Positions 13,058-24,101 of a DNA stretch of 64,000 nucleotides are shown here, in pieces; within the stretch, counting starts at the first letter, position 1, and every line of letters begins with the position of its first letter. Origin of the DNA: Prunus persica (Eukaryota > Streptophyta > Magnoliopsida > Rosales > Rosaceae); the NCBI RefSeq assembly GCF_000346465.2, contig NC_034013.1, forward strand, positions 12,633,373 to 12,697,372. The letters are read 5' to 3'. The position numbers and the translations under genes are program-made. The notes beneath the pieces are model-generated. The model saw only the letters and a program-made list of their open reading frames with translations. It had not been told where the DNA came from and searched no databases.

Positions 13058-14337
13058 TGTGACATATATATATAACCTACTTCAAAATGTTGGCCCGAAA
13101 TTGCAATGTAGGCAGGGAATGCATTGAACTAAAATGTTTATGTTTGATCATAATATTAAATCATTGAATGAATATCATGAAGGCTGTTTCATTCTTTAAG
13201 TTTTATAGGTGTTGTACTTATGGGACATAATAATTTACAACAGATTATTGGTTCTTTAATGAGATCCAACTAAAACTAAAATAAAAAACAGAAGAAATGA
13301 AGAGGCCAGCTTTGCAGGACCAAACACAGATTTAAAGTTGCAGAAACACAGAAGATGGAAGAAGCATCATTCTTAAAACAGATTTCAGCCTTCAATTACA
13401 AAGGTCAACTCTGGCAATAGTTTCTGACACAGATATAAACTCCAAGGAGAAGTCAACCCCCTGCCAATCTTGCAATTTGTTTTCTAGGAAAATGTTTTAG
13501 AAGTTGAGAAAAGAAAATTAATGAAAACAATTGGCTTCTCTTCTGTAACACCATCTTCCCCATTCAATTCCTTTGAACAATGAATATCAGAAAAACATTT
13601 CTTTGTAAGAAATTAAGGGGGTTGACCATGCATGGCTCTTCCTCCATTACAATTTTATTCTGTTTGCCAACTACCATCATCAACCACATAAATGAAACTA
13701 ATAAGTCAAAATGCAGACCCTGCATGATTTTTAATACTCAATCTGCAGACCTGTTGACCTGCTAAAGAACCTAGTAATGGAAATCCAAACCACAGTTCAA
13801 GTTTGTGAGGAAATGTACACTTGCAACACACAAATCAATGATGTTGTTGTATATATACACTGTTTCCTTCCCAATGCTCTGAGATAGTATGAAAACCAAG
13901 ATAAATTACTAGAGGTTTTTTCTTTTTTCTTTTTGGTTTTTCGGGTTTGATGTGTATAACTTTAATAATTAATAAAACATTGAATTTTATTAAAATTGAA
14001 GGCAAATTGAAAGATGTTTGGGTATTATGAGATGCCAATTCTGGGTCCAGTCTGCGGTTATGCAGTTGTGCTGCATATGGTCTTTGTTAACAATGCAGCC
14101 AAGTAGGCCTTGGGAAAGTATTGGTTTTAAATTTCTATAGGGCCAAATAAAAGGCCAACATATTTTAAATCTCATATTGGGCCTGAGACTGCTAATAATA
14201 CAGATTATTTTTCCAAATATTATGAACTTGCTTGGGCCAAGGCCCCCAAGGCCCTGCCAGCCAGTAGATGCAAAATATAAATGAAAGTAGATTCTGAAAA
14301 TCAAGACAAAATCAAGACATGCATGCACTATAGAAGG
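13058..14337. other. Intergenic, 3' flank of the GDSL gene
   Basis: No gene seen. The first 150 bases probably include the GDSL 3' untranslated region. The stretch 14152-14300 is duplicated at 23430-23545 on the other side of the hAT element. Confidence 0.55.
14152..14300 (+). repeat. Left copy of a direct repeat flanking the hAT element
   Basis: The sequence beginning with CTCATATTGGGCCTG and running through ATTATGAACTTGCTTGGG to GTAGATTCTGA is repeated at 23430-23545 in the same orientation. There are scattered substitutions and a shorter spacer after GGCC. It is host or older repeat DNA, since it lies outside the target-site duplication. Confidence 0.75.
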
Positions 14338-14345
14338 GTGCCGGG
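14338..14345 (+). repeat. Left 8-bp target-site duplication of the hAT element
   Basis: GTGCCGGG immediately precedes the element's CAG terminus and is repeated exactly at 22290-22297 after its CTG terminus. Eight bases is the standard target-site duplication of hAT transposons. Confidence 0.9.
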
Positions 14346-14639
14346 CAGTGGCGGATCCAGGATTATGTAGCCAAGGGGGCTTAGTGTAAAAGTTCTGAAA
14401 TTTTTATACAAAGAAAATAATGCTAAAAAGATAGAAAGATAGTGTTGAAGGAAAATGTGATCCTCCTAATATAATTTCACCACCACTAATTAAATAACGG
14501 GGTTTTATTGTTTTAGGTTCGACCCATTCGAGACGCAAGTCTCTTAATTACAATCCCTTGCTTCAAGGGAACACCCTTTGATTCCATCATAAAGAAACAG
14601 AACGTGTGTGTTTGATTTTGCAACTGCTCCCAAGTCCAA

Positions 14640-15420
14640 CCTCAGGATGCCTACGTATCCCTTGCGGGAATCAAGCCACTCGTAGTTCAAAGAATCGCAA
14701 TGAATAAATGACTCATTGCGAGGGAAATTTGATTTGAATTGTATTGAGAAGTGTTTGAGTGAATTTAGCTGAATAAACCAGGGATTCGATATGGGATTGC
14801 ATTTGGGATGGTTGCATCTAGATTGAATCTCTAGATTGCCTACGTACCCTTTCAAAGGGATCAAACCAACGTAGTTCGGAATTTGGAAATTAACGGGTAA
14901 GTGTGGCCCACTAATTGAGAATTTCTGTTTGAGAGACTTGGATTTAATCTCATTAGAGTTTTCATGGGTAGATGACCCATGGAAAATTGGATGGTTTTGT
15001 ACCACTTTCGTTGTTGTCAATGTCCAAGAAAAATAATGAGTAATTTTAATTATCCCATTAATTTTTCCTAAGCATTGACAATTGCGTTTGGGAAAGTGTT
15101 TTGGCAAAATTTGGTTAAGATAAACCAGATTTAAATTTGATTGCGGTTGCGTCTATTGGGATGTTAGACTGCCTACGTACCCTTGACGGGATCAAACCGA
15201 CGTAGTTCCAAAATTTGAGAATTAATGGGTAAGTGTGGCCCACTAATTGAGAATTTGTGTTTGAGAAATTTGAATTTAATCTCATTTGAATTTTCATGGG
15301 TAGATGACCCATGAGAAGAATTAGAAATTAATGGGTAAGTGTAGCCCACTAATTGAAAATTTGTGTTTGAGAGATTTGAAATTAATCTCATTGGAATTTG
15401 CATGGGTAGATGACCCATGA
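14640..15420 (-). repeat. Internal repeats carrying a CTACGTA...CGTAGTTC motif, three copies
   Basis: Copies near 14650-14690, 14837-14880 and 15169-15213 each contain TGCCTACGTA, then a CCCTT/AAGGG-type stem, then GATCAAACC or AATCAAGCC and CGTAGTTC. Between them a block with GTGTGGCCCACTAATTGAG and CATGGGTAGATGACCCATG recurs (near 14900, 15235, 15340). On the minus strand the motif resembles a signature I associate with LTRs of Tat/Ogre-type Gypsy elements, so an old retrotransposon fragment may be nested in the hAT element. That family assignment is inference; the repeats themselves are visible. Confidence 0.5.
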
Positions 15421-17759
15421 GAAATAATGGAATGGTTTTGTACCATTTTTTATATTGTCAATATCAAAGAAAACTAATGGGTAATTTTGATGAACCCACT
15501 AATTTAATTTGATCATTGACACATGCATTTGTATCCATACATGATTTGGAGGACTTGAGATTAATGGGCTCTTGTGATTGACAAACCCGTTAATCCATAT
15601 TGATGCCCATTCGGTAACTTTTGCCACAGTGATTGATTCCCATATTTCTTGTTGGGATTTTGTGAGTATGTTTAGTAGCCATCTTGCATTTGAGAATTGA
15701 GGCAGATTGACCCGAATGCCGTAAGCATTTTATTGAGCCTTCTTGACCGTCAATTGATTTAGTTATCGCGAACCCTTGCTGACACTTTTGTGCCCTTGCT
15801 TGCATAACTTGGTACTGCAAGTAGTGAACTCACGTCTTCGTCCCTTGGAATATAAAGGAGCACAAGCGCCTGGACACTTTGTTTTCATTTGTTGTAGTAA
15901 CCAAAAGTAATGTGAGGGACTTGAAAAGGCCTTGGTTTCAAACCTTCACTTTGTCTTCTATCTGTGTGAAGCTCAATGCTTGTTTTATATTATAAAGCAT
16001 ATTGCTGAGCTTAGTGGACATTTACAAAGAATGGGCCCTCTCAAACAATCACGCCTCTGACTATTTTTCTATCGTCTTTGACTTCTTGACGTCGGTACAA
16101 GCCAGCTACTCTTGTGGCTTGATTTTTCCTTCCGTTTGTCATTGGCATGGGCTACATGTTTCAGGAGCTTCCTATAGATCTTTGGCTCATCTATTTCTTT
16201 TTGACAGATTGTAAGCAGTCTCTTAAACTTGGCTAGGATGTCGTTGATTCTTGGGTAACAAAGTGGGATAGAATTGAAACAGCTTGTGGCTTCTCTTCAT
16301 CTCTAGTAAGATAGAAGACCTCCGTGGCGCAAGATACGATGGTTAAGATTGACCAATATGTATCTATTGGGACATCCTTTTTTGCACTCTTCAATGATGC
16401 ATGGTTTGGATCAATATGTGCAGAAAGTTCGTCTAGCTTAAGGATGCACTTAATCCCTTGCAGCGTCGCATTGATTGTTTTGTTGAGTTCAACAACTGTT
16501 TCCTGCTGTTTCTCAAAATTTGCAGTGGAATTGAGAAGGAGTGGGACGCGATGGGAGCTTTTTCCACCACAAAGAATATTGTCCTCTGGAGCCTCAAGCT
16601 CCCTGTACAATAATATTGTCTTCAAGCCTTTACGTGGTACATTTTTCCACCACAAAGAAATCTTTGCATTTTTTTATTTATTTATTTAAAATATTTGTCT
16701 TCAGCTGCAATTCTTGTCTTAGAGGCCATAAAGACTTAGGAATCATATGAGCCACCCCTTTCTTTTAATTGCTACAGCAACATCAGTGGTTTGAACAAGT
16801 TGGTTGTCTTGAGGCTTTCCTCCACCCCATATGACGAGTAGCATTTCTTGACTTCCACAAGTCTGCAAAGGGAACTAGCCTTTTTCTTGATGGTGGATCA
16901 TTGTTATCACAAAAAAAAATGATATTTGTGTGCCTTATCCAGCTGGTTCTTTTCGGCTTGGTGCCAAAAGTAAATGCCTTTTAATTTGATCAAGACACCC
17001 AAGGGATAGAAATCCTTCTCCAAGTGAAGTATGGATTAAACTCCTTATTGATTTGGAACTGGTGGATCATCCAGTGAAGTAAACTTCTTGTCCACATAGG
17101 ATTGGGTTGTCTTCCTTATAAAAAGGACAACATGTGTGCACCAGCAAACAGCCACAAAACGAAAGTCTTAACATTATTCTTCGTTCGCTTCTCCAGACCA
17201 GCACATAGCTTTGCTCAAGCCACCTGTTGCACCATCAAACAGAAGAGGATTTCACGTGGTAACCCACATGCCATTCCTTAGTTCTTCTCTTTTATTTTAT
17301 TTATTGATTGAACTAACTAGGATTTTTTTGGCATGGGCAGCAATAGCAGTAGCAATTGAAGAGCCTCCAATTAATTGGATGCTTCCGGGCTGACTTGGAA
17401 CCAAAAGAGACAACTTCTCTTATTGTCCTTTGTGTGCTGTAACCTTCCCAAGGTCAATAACCCAAGACAAAGGGAAAGAGAAATCATCTTGCCTTTCACG
17501 TGGTAACCCACCCCTTGAACTCCTTTTTTTTTTTTTGATTTTTTCTTTTGTCTGTTTCCATGTTTCTGACCTCTTGTCTTCTCTTTTGTATGTAGAGGCT
17601 GTGCTGCCAGCTTGAAGGCTTTGGAGTTTGGTGGAGGAAACCATCTGTCATTTTGCTTCAGAAACCCAAGAAAGAACTTGTGGTACTTGCTTTGCCAGCT
17701 CCTCTTTTTTTGTTTGCTATTGCTGTACTTTTACCACTGCTCATATCCATTTCTTTTAC

Positions 17760-18070
17760 TCAATTTCCAGTCATAATAAACCAAAGAAACATTCAAGAGG
17801 GGGAGGAGGGGCTGTGCGATACAGCCCCCCTTTTTTTTATTCCATCACCTTTTTTATGTCCCTTGTTTTGTCTCTTTGCAAACAAAACACAAGAACAAAG
17901 TCAGCCACCATTTTTTACTCCATTATTTCTTCTTCCTTACTCCTTTTTTTTCGATCAAAGCAAACCAACAGAGGGAGGGAGGGCTGTGCGTCACAGCCCC
18001 CCCTTTATTTTATTTTTCAACTCCTCTTTGCAGCAAAACACAAGAAGCAAACCCACCATTTTCTTTTGCT
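17760..18070 (+). repeat. Tandem ~172-bp repeat with GGCTGTGNG/CACAGCC stems
   Basis: Two successive units each contain AACCAA...GAGGG followed by GGCTGTGCG and a short-loop complement ending ACAGCCCCCC, then a T-rich tract and an ACACAAGAA...CCACCATTTT block. Equivalent points (17811 and 17983) are about 172 bases apart, with a third, weaker copy upstream near 17640-17770. Open frames across this stretch are a by-product of pyrimidine-rich composition. Confidence 0.6.
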
Positions 18071-18329
18071 CCATTACCTCTCCCTCCGCTGGCTCTCTTC
18101 TCCTTCTCTTTTTGTCTTTTTTTCTTCTTTGTTGACTTGCTGGCGGCAGCTGCCCATAGGGAGGCAATTCAATTGCCGTGCGCCCCTTTTGGTTTCGGAT
18201 GCTTCATACAAGCCTTCTCTCTTTTGATTTTGATCCCATGGTGGGTTCATCTCTACATCCATGATTTGAGGGATTCTTTGCTCCTGGAAGAGCTTATTTG
18301 GTGGTGCATGATGGAATAGAATCTGCCAT

Positions 18330-18500
18330 AAAACATGATGATTGAAATCATCATGTAAGGCAAACTTGAAAACACTGCTGGAGTTCTTTGAGCGGAGCCA
18401 AGCCTCGGAGAGATTCTTCCTTGGTCATGATGATTTCAATCATCATAGCCAAGAATTTATGTGGACCTTTTTATGATGATAGAAATCATCATGGTCAGGA
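18330..18500. repeat. Three copies of a TGATGATTnnnAATCATCA palindrome
   Basis: Near-perfect palindromes built on GATGATTGAAATCATC occur at about 18338-18356, 18427-18446 and 18473-18492. They are spaced at about 90 and 45 bases, inside the non-coding arm of the hAT element. No coding role is visible. They could form cruciforms or be protein-binding sites. Confidence 0.6.
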
Positions 18501-18980
18501 ACCCTTGAGTTGAATGGAACCTGAAATCTTGAGCAAAAAATCAGAAAATGGTGCCATGGAACTAATCTTTTTACCTTGAAATGGCTCTTTCCTTTCTCAA
18601 GGCTGCTTGCTAATTTTTCTTCTTGCTATGACTGTTCTCCTTTCTGCTCTTTTTCTGTGCTCCTGCTGTTCTCCTCCCTGCGTTTTTTTTCCTTTTCTTT
18701 TTCCCCTCGTGTCATGCCCCTTATAGAGGCTATCTTATGATGAGTTTGAATTCCAGCTGATGACCACTTCTCAACTGAGATACTTATCTCTTGGTGTTTC
18801 GAAACCACTGCAATACATCTATTTTATTTTTTAAATGTTTTTCTTGATAAGATTGCAGGGACAAAACAAATTCAATTCTAAACCAAGTCAAACTCTTGGC
18901 TAATTGTTTTTTTTGTGAAAATTTTCCGTTCAACAGATAGTACTTCCATTCATAATTCATAACAAAACCAATAATACAAG

Positions 18981-21333
18981 TTACAATTGTCCACGACGAG
19001 TTTTCATATTCTGAAAACGTTGCATTATAATTTCGTTATCAATACAAGCAAAAACATCTCTCTCAATGTAAACAATCAAGCTATCATTCAACCATTGATC
19101 TCCCATTCTGTTGCGAAGTGGATTTTTAATAATATTCATAGCGAAAAATGCCCTCTCCACTGATGCAGTTGCAACCGGTAAAACCAAAGCCAACGTAAGA
19201 AGCAAATACACAAAAGGAAATATTTCATGCATTCCTTTCTCCACCATTTTTTCCGCAAGACTACTTATCCCTTCCAATTGAGAAAAATCACTACTCGAAC
19301 GCATATGATGAACATAAACACCAAGTTGATCTTCAAGCATCAATAAGTCTCTATCCGAAAAATCATAAGGATAAAATTGAGCAAGACGAACTAGCTTTCG
19401 TTTGTCAAAAGCCACAAAGTTATTTTTTGGACTCAAGCATGCCAAACAAGTAAGTAACTCAGTACTTACCTCGTTGAAGCGATCATTTAACTCCGCAAGT
19501 TGCCCATCAATTACATGAATAAAGATCTCCACACGATAACGATGATAATTTGTCTTCATTTGGAGCATTACGCCGTGATCTCCCTGGAATTACATATTCC
19601 TCATCCATGGTAGGAACTATAATATCATGTTTGTAACAAAACGAGGATGCTTGCTCAACCAATTCTTCAAACTCATTATCCCTCATCAACTGCAGGTTTT
19701 CCTTGCATGTTTTCACTAAATTCATTGCACTCACAATGTCTTGATCTTTCTTTTGCCATGCTAGAGACAAAGTGTTTGTTATTCCCAATATAGCTTTCAT
19801 TACAAATAAGTGAAACACAAACTCAAAAGATTGTATTTCTCTCCATAACTTATAGGCTTCACCCGAACTATCATTAGGATTATCATCAACAATCATTTGA
19901 AGCACATTCACCACAGATGGAAACATAGAAATGATACTAATCAACGTACCATAATGTGAGTTCCATCGTGTATCGCCGGCACGTATGAGAGTCCTTTCTT
20001 GATTTAAGCCCCGCCCCGTTATAAGACAATCATCTTCAAAAGCTCTTACAAGCTCTTCTTGGTATTGTGCTCTAAGTGCATCGCGACGCTTACAAGATGC
20101 TCCAACAACATTAACCAAACTATTAGCCGTTGTGAAAAAAGAGTTGACATCAATGTTTTTCTTTGCTACCGCAACAAGAGCTAGTTGAAGTTGATGAGCA
20201 AAGCAATGAACATAAAATGCACAAGGTTGTTCTCTCAAAATCTTTGTCTTAAGGCCATTGAACTCACCTCTCATATTGCTAGCTCCATCATAACCTTGTC
20301 CTCGTAGCTTGGAAAAGCTCAAATTCGCGGAAGAAAAGAATTCATCAATTGCTTCCTTTAGTGCACTTGAAGTAGTGTCGGTTACATGTTGAACCCCCAC
20401 AAACCTTTCAATTATTTGTCCTTTGTCATTCACATAACGCAACACCATCGCCATTTGCTCCTTTATTGAAACATCACGTGCTTCATCCACCATTATTGAA
20501 AAATATCTATCTTTTACATCACTCAAGATAAGATCAATGGTTTCTTTGGCACAAGAATTGACAAGATCTTTTTGAATTGAAGGAGCTATTAACTTTAAAT
20601 TTCCCGGAGCATTTTCCAACACAACGGCCTTAACTTTTTCATCATGATCCGCAAGAAATTGCAAGAGCTCTAAATAATTCCCTTTATTACTTGATTGTGC
20701 ACTTTCATCATGACCACGAAAAGAAAGCCCTTGCCGCAACAAATACCTAGTGCACTTAAGTGATGCATTCAAGCAAGTGCGATAAGCCGTGCGAGCTTGG
20801 CTTGTTTGCTTGATCACAATTGTTTCAATGTGTGTAGTTTGATGCATCAAATTGTAAGCAACTTCTCTAGCTTGGTTGTGAACACTACCAACCGGTCCAA
20901 TATGAAGGTTAAATCTTTCTTTCGCCTTCTTCCAATTATTGAAGCCTACCCCAGTGAATGCATCACCACCCACTTGATCAAAATTAGATTTGAAGAGATA
21001 ACAATGAAGACAAAACGCAGCATCTTTAGCAATACTATATTCCAACCAATCATGATCATCAAACCAATGAGCAATGAAGCGTCTATTAATTCCTGATTGA
21101 TTAGTTTGTGGGAATTTATAACTTCTAGGTTGACAAGGTCCCTTTTGTAGATATGCTCTTCGGATCTCATCCCGAATATTAGGACTATAATCCGCCATTC
21201 GAGTTCTTAGTCCAGGGTCTGCTTGAAGATTAGCTAAGATCTCATCTACTTCAATTGGTCTTGCATTTGAACTACCCGGATTAGACAGAGAAGAACTATC
21301 CGTAGATAATTTTCTTTTAAAGAATCGTTCCAT
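18981..21333 (-). pseudogene. hAT transposase (TTF zinc finger, DUF4371, hAT_C), frameshifted
   Basis: The first frame runs from ATG 21333 to 19507 (608 residues). It carries a TTF-type zinc-finger-like region (FCLHCYLF ... FNNW), then DUF4371 with the acidic motifs MVDEARD and GYDGASNM and the conserved YVHCFAHQLQLAL. Homology continues in another frame (19568-18981) with RYRVEIF, then the hAT_C dimerisation block TASVERAF that holds the third catalytic acid. The shift between frames lies near 19545-19560. I see no intron signals there, so a small indel is the simplest reading. The frame change separates the catalytic Asp region from the Glu and dimerisation region, so a normal protein is not expected. 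Family members include plant zinc-finger MYM-like/TTF HAT proteins. Confidence 0.9.
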
Positions 21334-22003
21334 AAATCTACAAATCAATTAATTCAATCAATCATTAATTTTTATCCAAATTATCATATGAATATGAAAA
21401 TTTCAATAACCCACTCTCAATATTCAATATACTCCCTAAACCCATATAAATCAATGTTTAATATACCAAATTATCATATCAAATAGCAATCAATATTTAA
21501 TATACCCAATCAATTCATATTATCAATCAAACATAAACTCAATCAATCTACATTAATATGATTATCACTATGATTCATATCCATAAATTTAATTACATAA
21601 AAAAAAATATCAACATGAATCATATCCATAAATTTCAAGCATAAACTCAATCAATCAATATGATTTATATCCATAAATTTCATTACATAAAAAAAAAATC
21701 AATATCAACAATATAATTTTTATCACTATAATTATTAATTTCAGATTTTCCATGCTTACTTACTTGTAGTTTAAAAAATGGGCGGCGGACGGCGGTAGAA
21801 GGTGGTGGTGATCGGCACTGGGCCACCGGTGAAGAGTTGATGGAGGTTGTCCAAGGTTGGGAGGTTGGGAGGTTAGGGTTTGAGAGGATGGGAAGAGAGG
21901 GGCTGCTGTGGAATTGGGAATGAAGGAGAAAATGAATCTGTGCAGTGCTGTGCGTGTGTGTTGTTCTGTTTTTTTTTTTTTTTTTTTTTGTTTTTTTTAA
22001 ACC

Positions 22004-22080
22004 TGGCCCAAAACGACGTCGTTTTGAGGCCAGGTCAATTAAAAAAAATTTTGACTGAGCCTTGACCAAACGACGTCGTT
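22004..22080. repeat. Palindromic ACGACGTCGT repeats near the right end of the hAT element
   Basis: The first palindrome (22004-22036) has a CCTGGCC arm, the centre AAAACGACGTCGTTTT and a GGCCAGG arm. A second (about 22057-22075) is CCAAACGACGTCGTTTGG. They lie within 290 bases of the element's terminus. Subterminal palindromes are common transposase-binding sites in hAT elements; that role is inferred here. Confidence 0.65.
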
Positions 22081-22289
22081 TGGCAAGGCAGTTTTTAAAA
22101 AAAATTACGCGCAGCGTTGCTGCGCAGCTACAAAGGGGATTTCGTTGGGGCATTTCGTCGAGCACATTGTGTGCATACAAGGGGGCTTCCAGCCTGGGTC
22201 CAAGGGGGCTTCCATGGACTCCGTTGCCAATTTTCCAGACTTCCAAGAGGTCGTCTGACCCCTCTTGTCCCAACATGGATCCGCCCCTG

Positions 22290-22297
22290 GTGCCGGG
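22290..22297 (+). repeat. Right 8-bp target-site duplication of the hAT element
   Basis: GTGCCGGG directly after the terminal CTG, identical to 14338-14345. Confidence 0.9.
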
Positions 22298-24101
22298 TGT
22301 TTTAACTAATAGGATTAATAAACCAAAATCAAGACATGTCAATTGTATCTTTAACCCCAATTCTTTTCTGCCAGGCGCCTGGGAAAAAACGTAAAAAAGA
22401 ATTTATTCTTTCATTTCTTTTTGCATATTTTCATTTGGCCCGGGGCTTTCCGAAGTTATCATACATTTTCTAACAATGATAACACAACAAATCTATCTAC
22501 AAACTTATAAAATCATGCTTAAAGGGGAAATAATGAAAAAACATAACAAATTGCTGCCATGCAAATGCCACTTAGCCACCATCATATGCAAATGCCACTT
22601 TTATTTTCCATTTTTTGTTGTTGTTACTCTTACACTTGAGGTTCTATATTCTATGTCCTCCTCGTCCAATATTATTTGTATAAAATGTTTGTATAAAAAA
22701 ATATATGCAATGTTATAATTTATAAGCACATCAATACGAACATTAATTCAAACTTTATGGCCAACGAGCCTGCAATGGCATGTTTCTTCGACTGCTCACA
22801 ACAAAATCAAAATGGCCTGCTCTGTTAGAAAACTACCACGGAGAGCTCAAGGCCAAGCCTCAAGCCAGTGGCCATTGCAATGTCCTTTTCTTTGCCTTGT
22901 TTCTTGAAAATTTGTCAGAAGAAAATACCAAAAATGCAGAAGTAAAAATTCTGCAATTTTAGTATTAGTATTGCGTGACTCATAACTGGAAAGCAACTTT
23001 GTGTTGTTATCTATCACTTAAATAAAATATGAAGACGGAGAGAAACTTGAATGTATTTGCTTCTGCAGGGTGAATTGAATTTCTTTTATTATTGGATGTC
23101 TAGGGGGTTTCAAATCTCTGCCTACATTGATGAAGATGAAATAGCTCAACCAACTGAGCTATAACCCATTAGTGGTGAATTGAAAATTTGTATAATGGTT
23201 GATTATTCAATATTGGTTACAAGACCCATCCACAAAGCATGTGCACAAATAAATTTTCAAACAAGGCCCTTTTTTTTTAAAGACATCATTTATTAAGATG
23301 GACGATAGCATACTAAACTTGCATATACTACACAGATGCTAGGACTCGAACCAAATCACTATACTAGTGGGTTCTTTGCTAAACAAGGTCATTATTGATT
23401 AAACTTCTATGGAGTCAAATACAGGCTTTTTAATCTCATATTGGGCCTGGCACTGCGAATAATACAGATTATTTTTGCAAATATTATGAACTTGCTTGGG
23501 CCAAGGCCCTGTAGATGCAAAATATAAAGTAGATTCTGAGATTCTTATCTGTCAATGTCTAAAGATTACAGTCTACAGGCGTGGCATTTGCCTAGCCTCA
23601 AATCCACCCCACCATGACTTAAAGCTTATTCAATATCAACCTCACAGGCTCTCCAGAACCTCAGAAAACTGGGACCGGCCATTCAGTTCTCAGTCTACAT
23701 GTCCTCACTGAATCTACAAAGTTTGATAATAATAAACCAATTAAAATAGATAATGGTGAACTGGGATTTTCTCATAATTTCATAATTTAGAGGAACCAAT
23801 GAATAGTAACGGAATAGATAGAGGCAGTAATTTCTTCCAAGAAAGGCATGTGTGGTCATAATTATTTCTAAGCAAACAAAGCAAAACTCAACCAATCATA
23901 TACCATTTAGCTAGCATTTGGTAAGTTGTTCAGGTATGTTGTATGAACAAAACCCCATTAAACTCTGTGTCATGCATTTTGAGTTGTTGCATTTGTATTT
24001 CTCAGCTCTCCACATTCATACTAAAGAAGACACCCAGCTGAGCATTTAAATCCCTTCTTCTTCTTTGTTTTCTTTGCACCAGAATTATAGTGATTGATTT
24101 C
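22298..24101. other. Intergenic between the hAT element and the D27-like gene
   Basis: No gene seen. It contains a minus-strand tRNA-like SINE head (about 23080-23168; A-box TAGCTCAGTTGGTTGAGC), a SINE/LINE-tail-like stretch (23270-23370) and the right copy of the flanking direct repeat (23430-23545). The final 150 bases are the likely promoter and leader of the D27-like gene. Confidence 0.55.
23430..23545 (+). repeat. Right copy of the direct repeat flanking the hAT element
   Basis: Matches 14152-14300 in the same orientation, with the central block ATTATGAACTTGCTTGGG shared exactly. Confidence 0.75.

Larger units (their letters stand above)
14346..22289 (-). mobile_element. 7.9-kb hAT-superfamily DNA transposon
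   Basis: The element starts CAGTGGCGGATCCA and ends with the imperfect inverse TGGATCCGCCCCTG. It is bounded by a perfect 8-bp duplication, GTGCCGGG (14338-14345 and 22290-22297). It encodes a DUF4371/hAT_C transposase on the minus strand (21333-18981). The motif CAAGGGGGCTT occurs near the left end (14372) and twice near the right end (22178, 22201). The transposase side (21334-22289) contains ACGACGTCGT palindromes. The other arm (14346-18900) is about 4.6 kb without recognisable transposase sequence and holds several internal repeat families; it may be captured or nested DNA. Because the coding sequence is frameshifted, this copy is probably not self-mobile, though it could be moved by a related intact transposase. 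Confidence 0.92.

Noticed and set aside
14544..15418. Minus-strand open frames of 187, 81 and 65 codons with shared peptide segments
   Set aside because: The shared peptides come from the DNA repeats in this stretch; no start context, splice pattern or protein family supports a gene.
16233..16655. 140-codon minus-strand frame
   Set aside because: Looks somewhat protein-like but I recognise no family, it lacks splice-supported extension, and it lies within the hAT cargo; it may be a degraded gene or transposon piece.
17628..18319. Long overlapping open frames (up to 199 codons) in three forward frames
   Set aside because: They lie in pyrimidine-rich tandem repeats inside the hAT element, encode Phe/Leu/Ser-rich low-complexity sequence in every frame, and have no known motif.
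20797..21096. Forward-strand open frame of 99 codons
   Set aside because: Antisense shadow of the hAT transposase.
21683..22360. 225-codon minus-strand frame
   Set aside because: Runs across the hAT terminus and its GC-rich subterminal repeats and a poly-T tract; no family resemblance.
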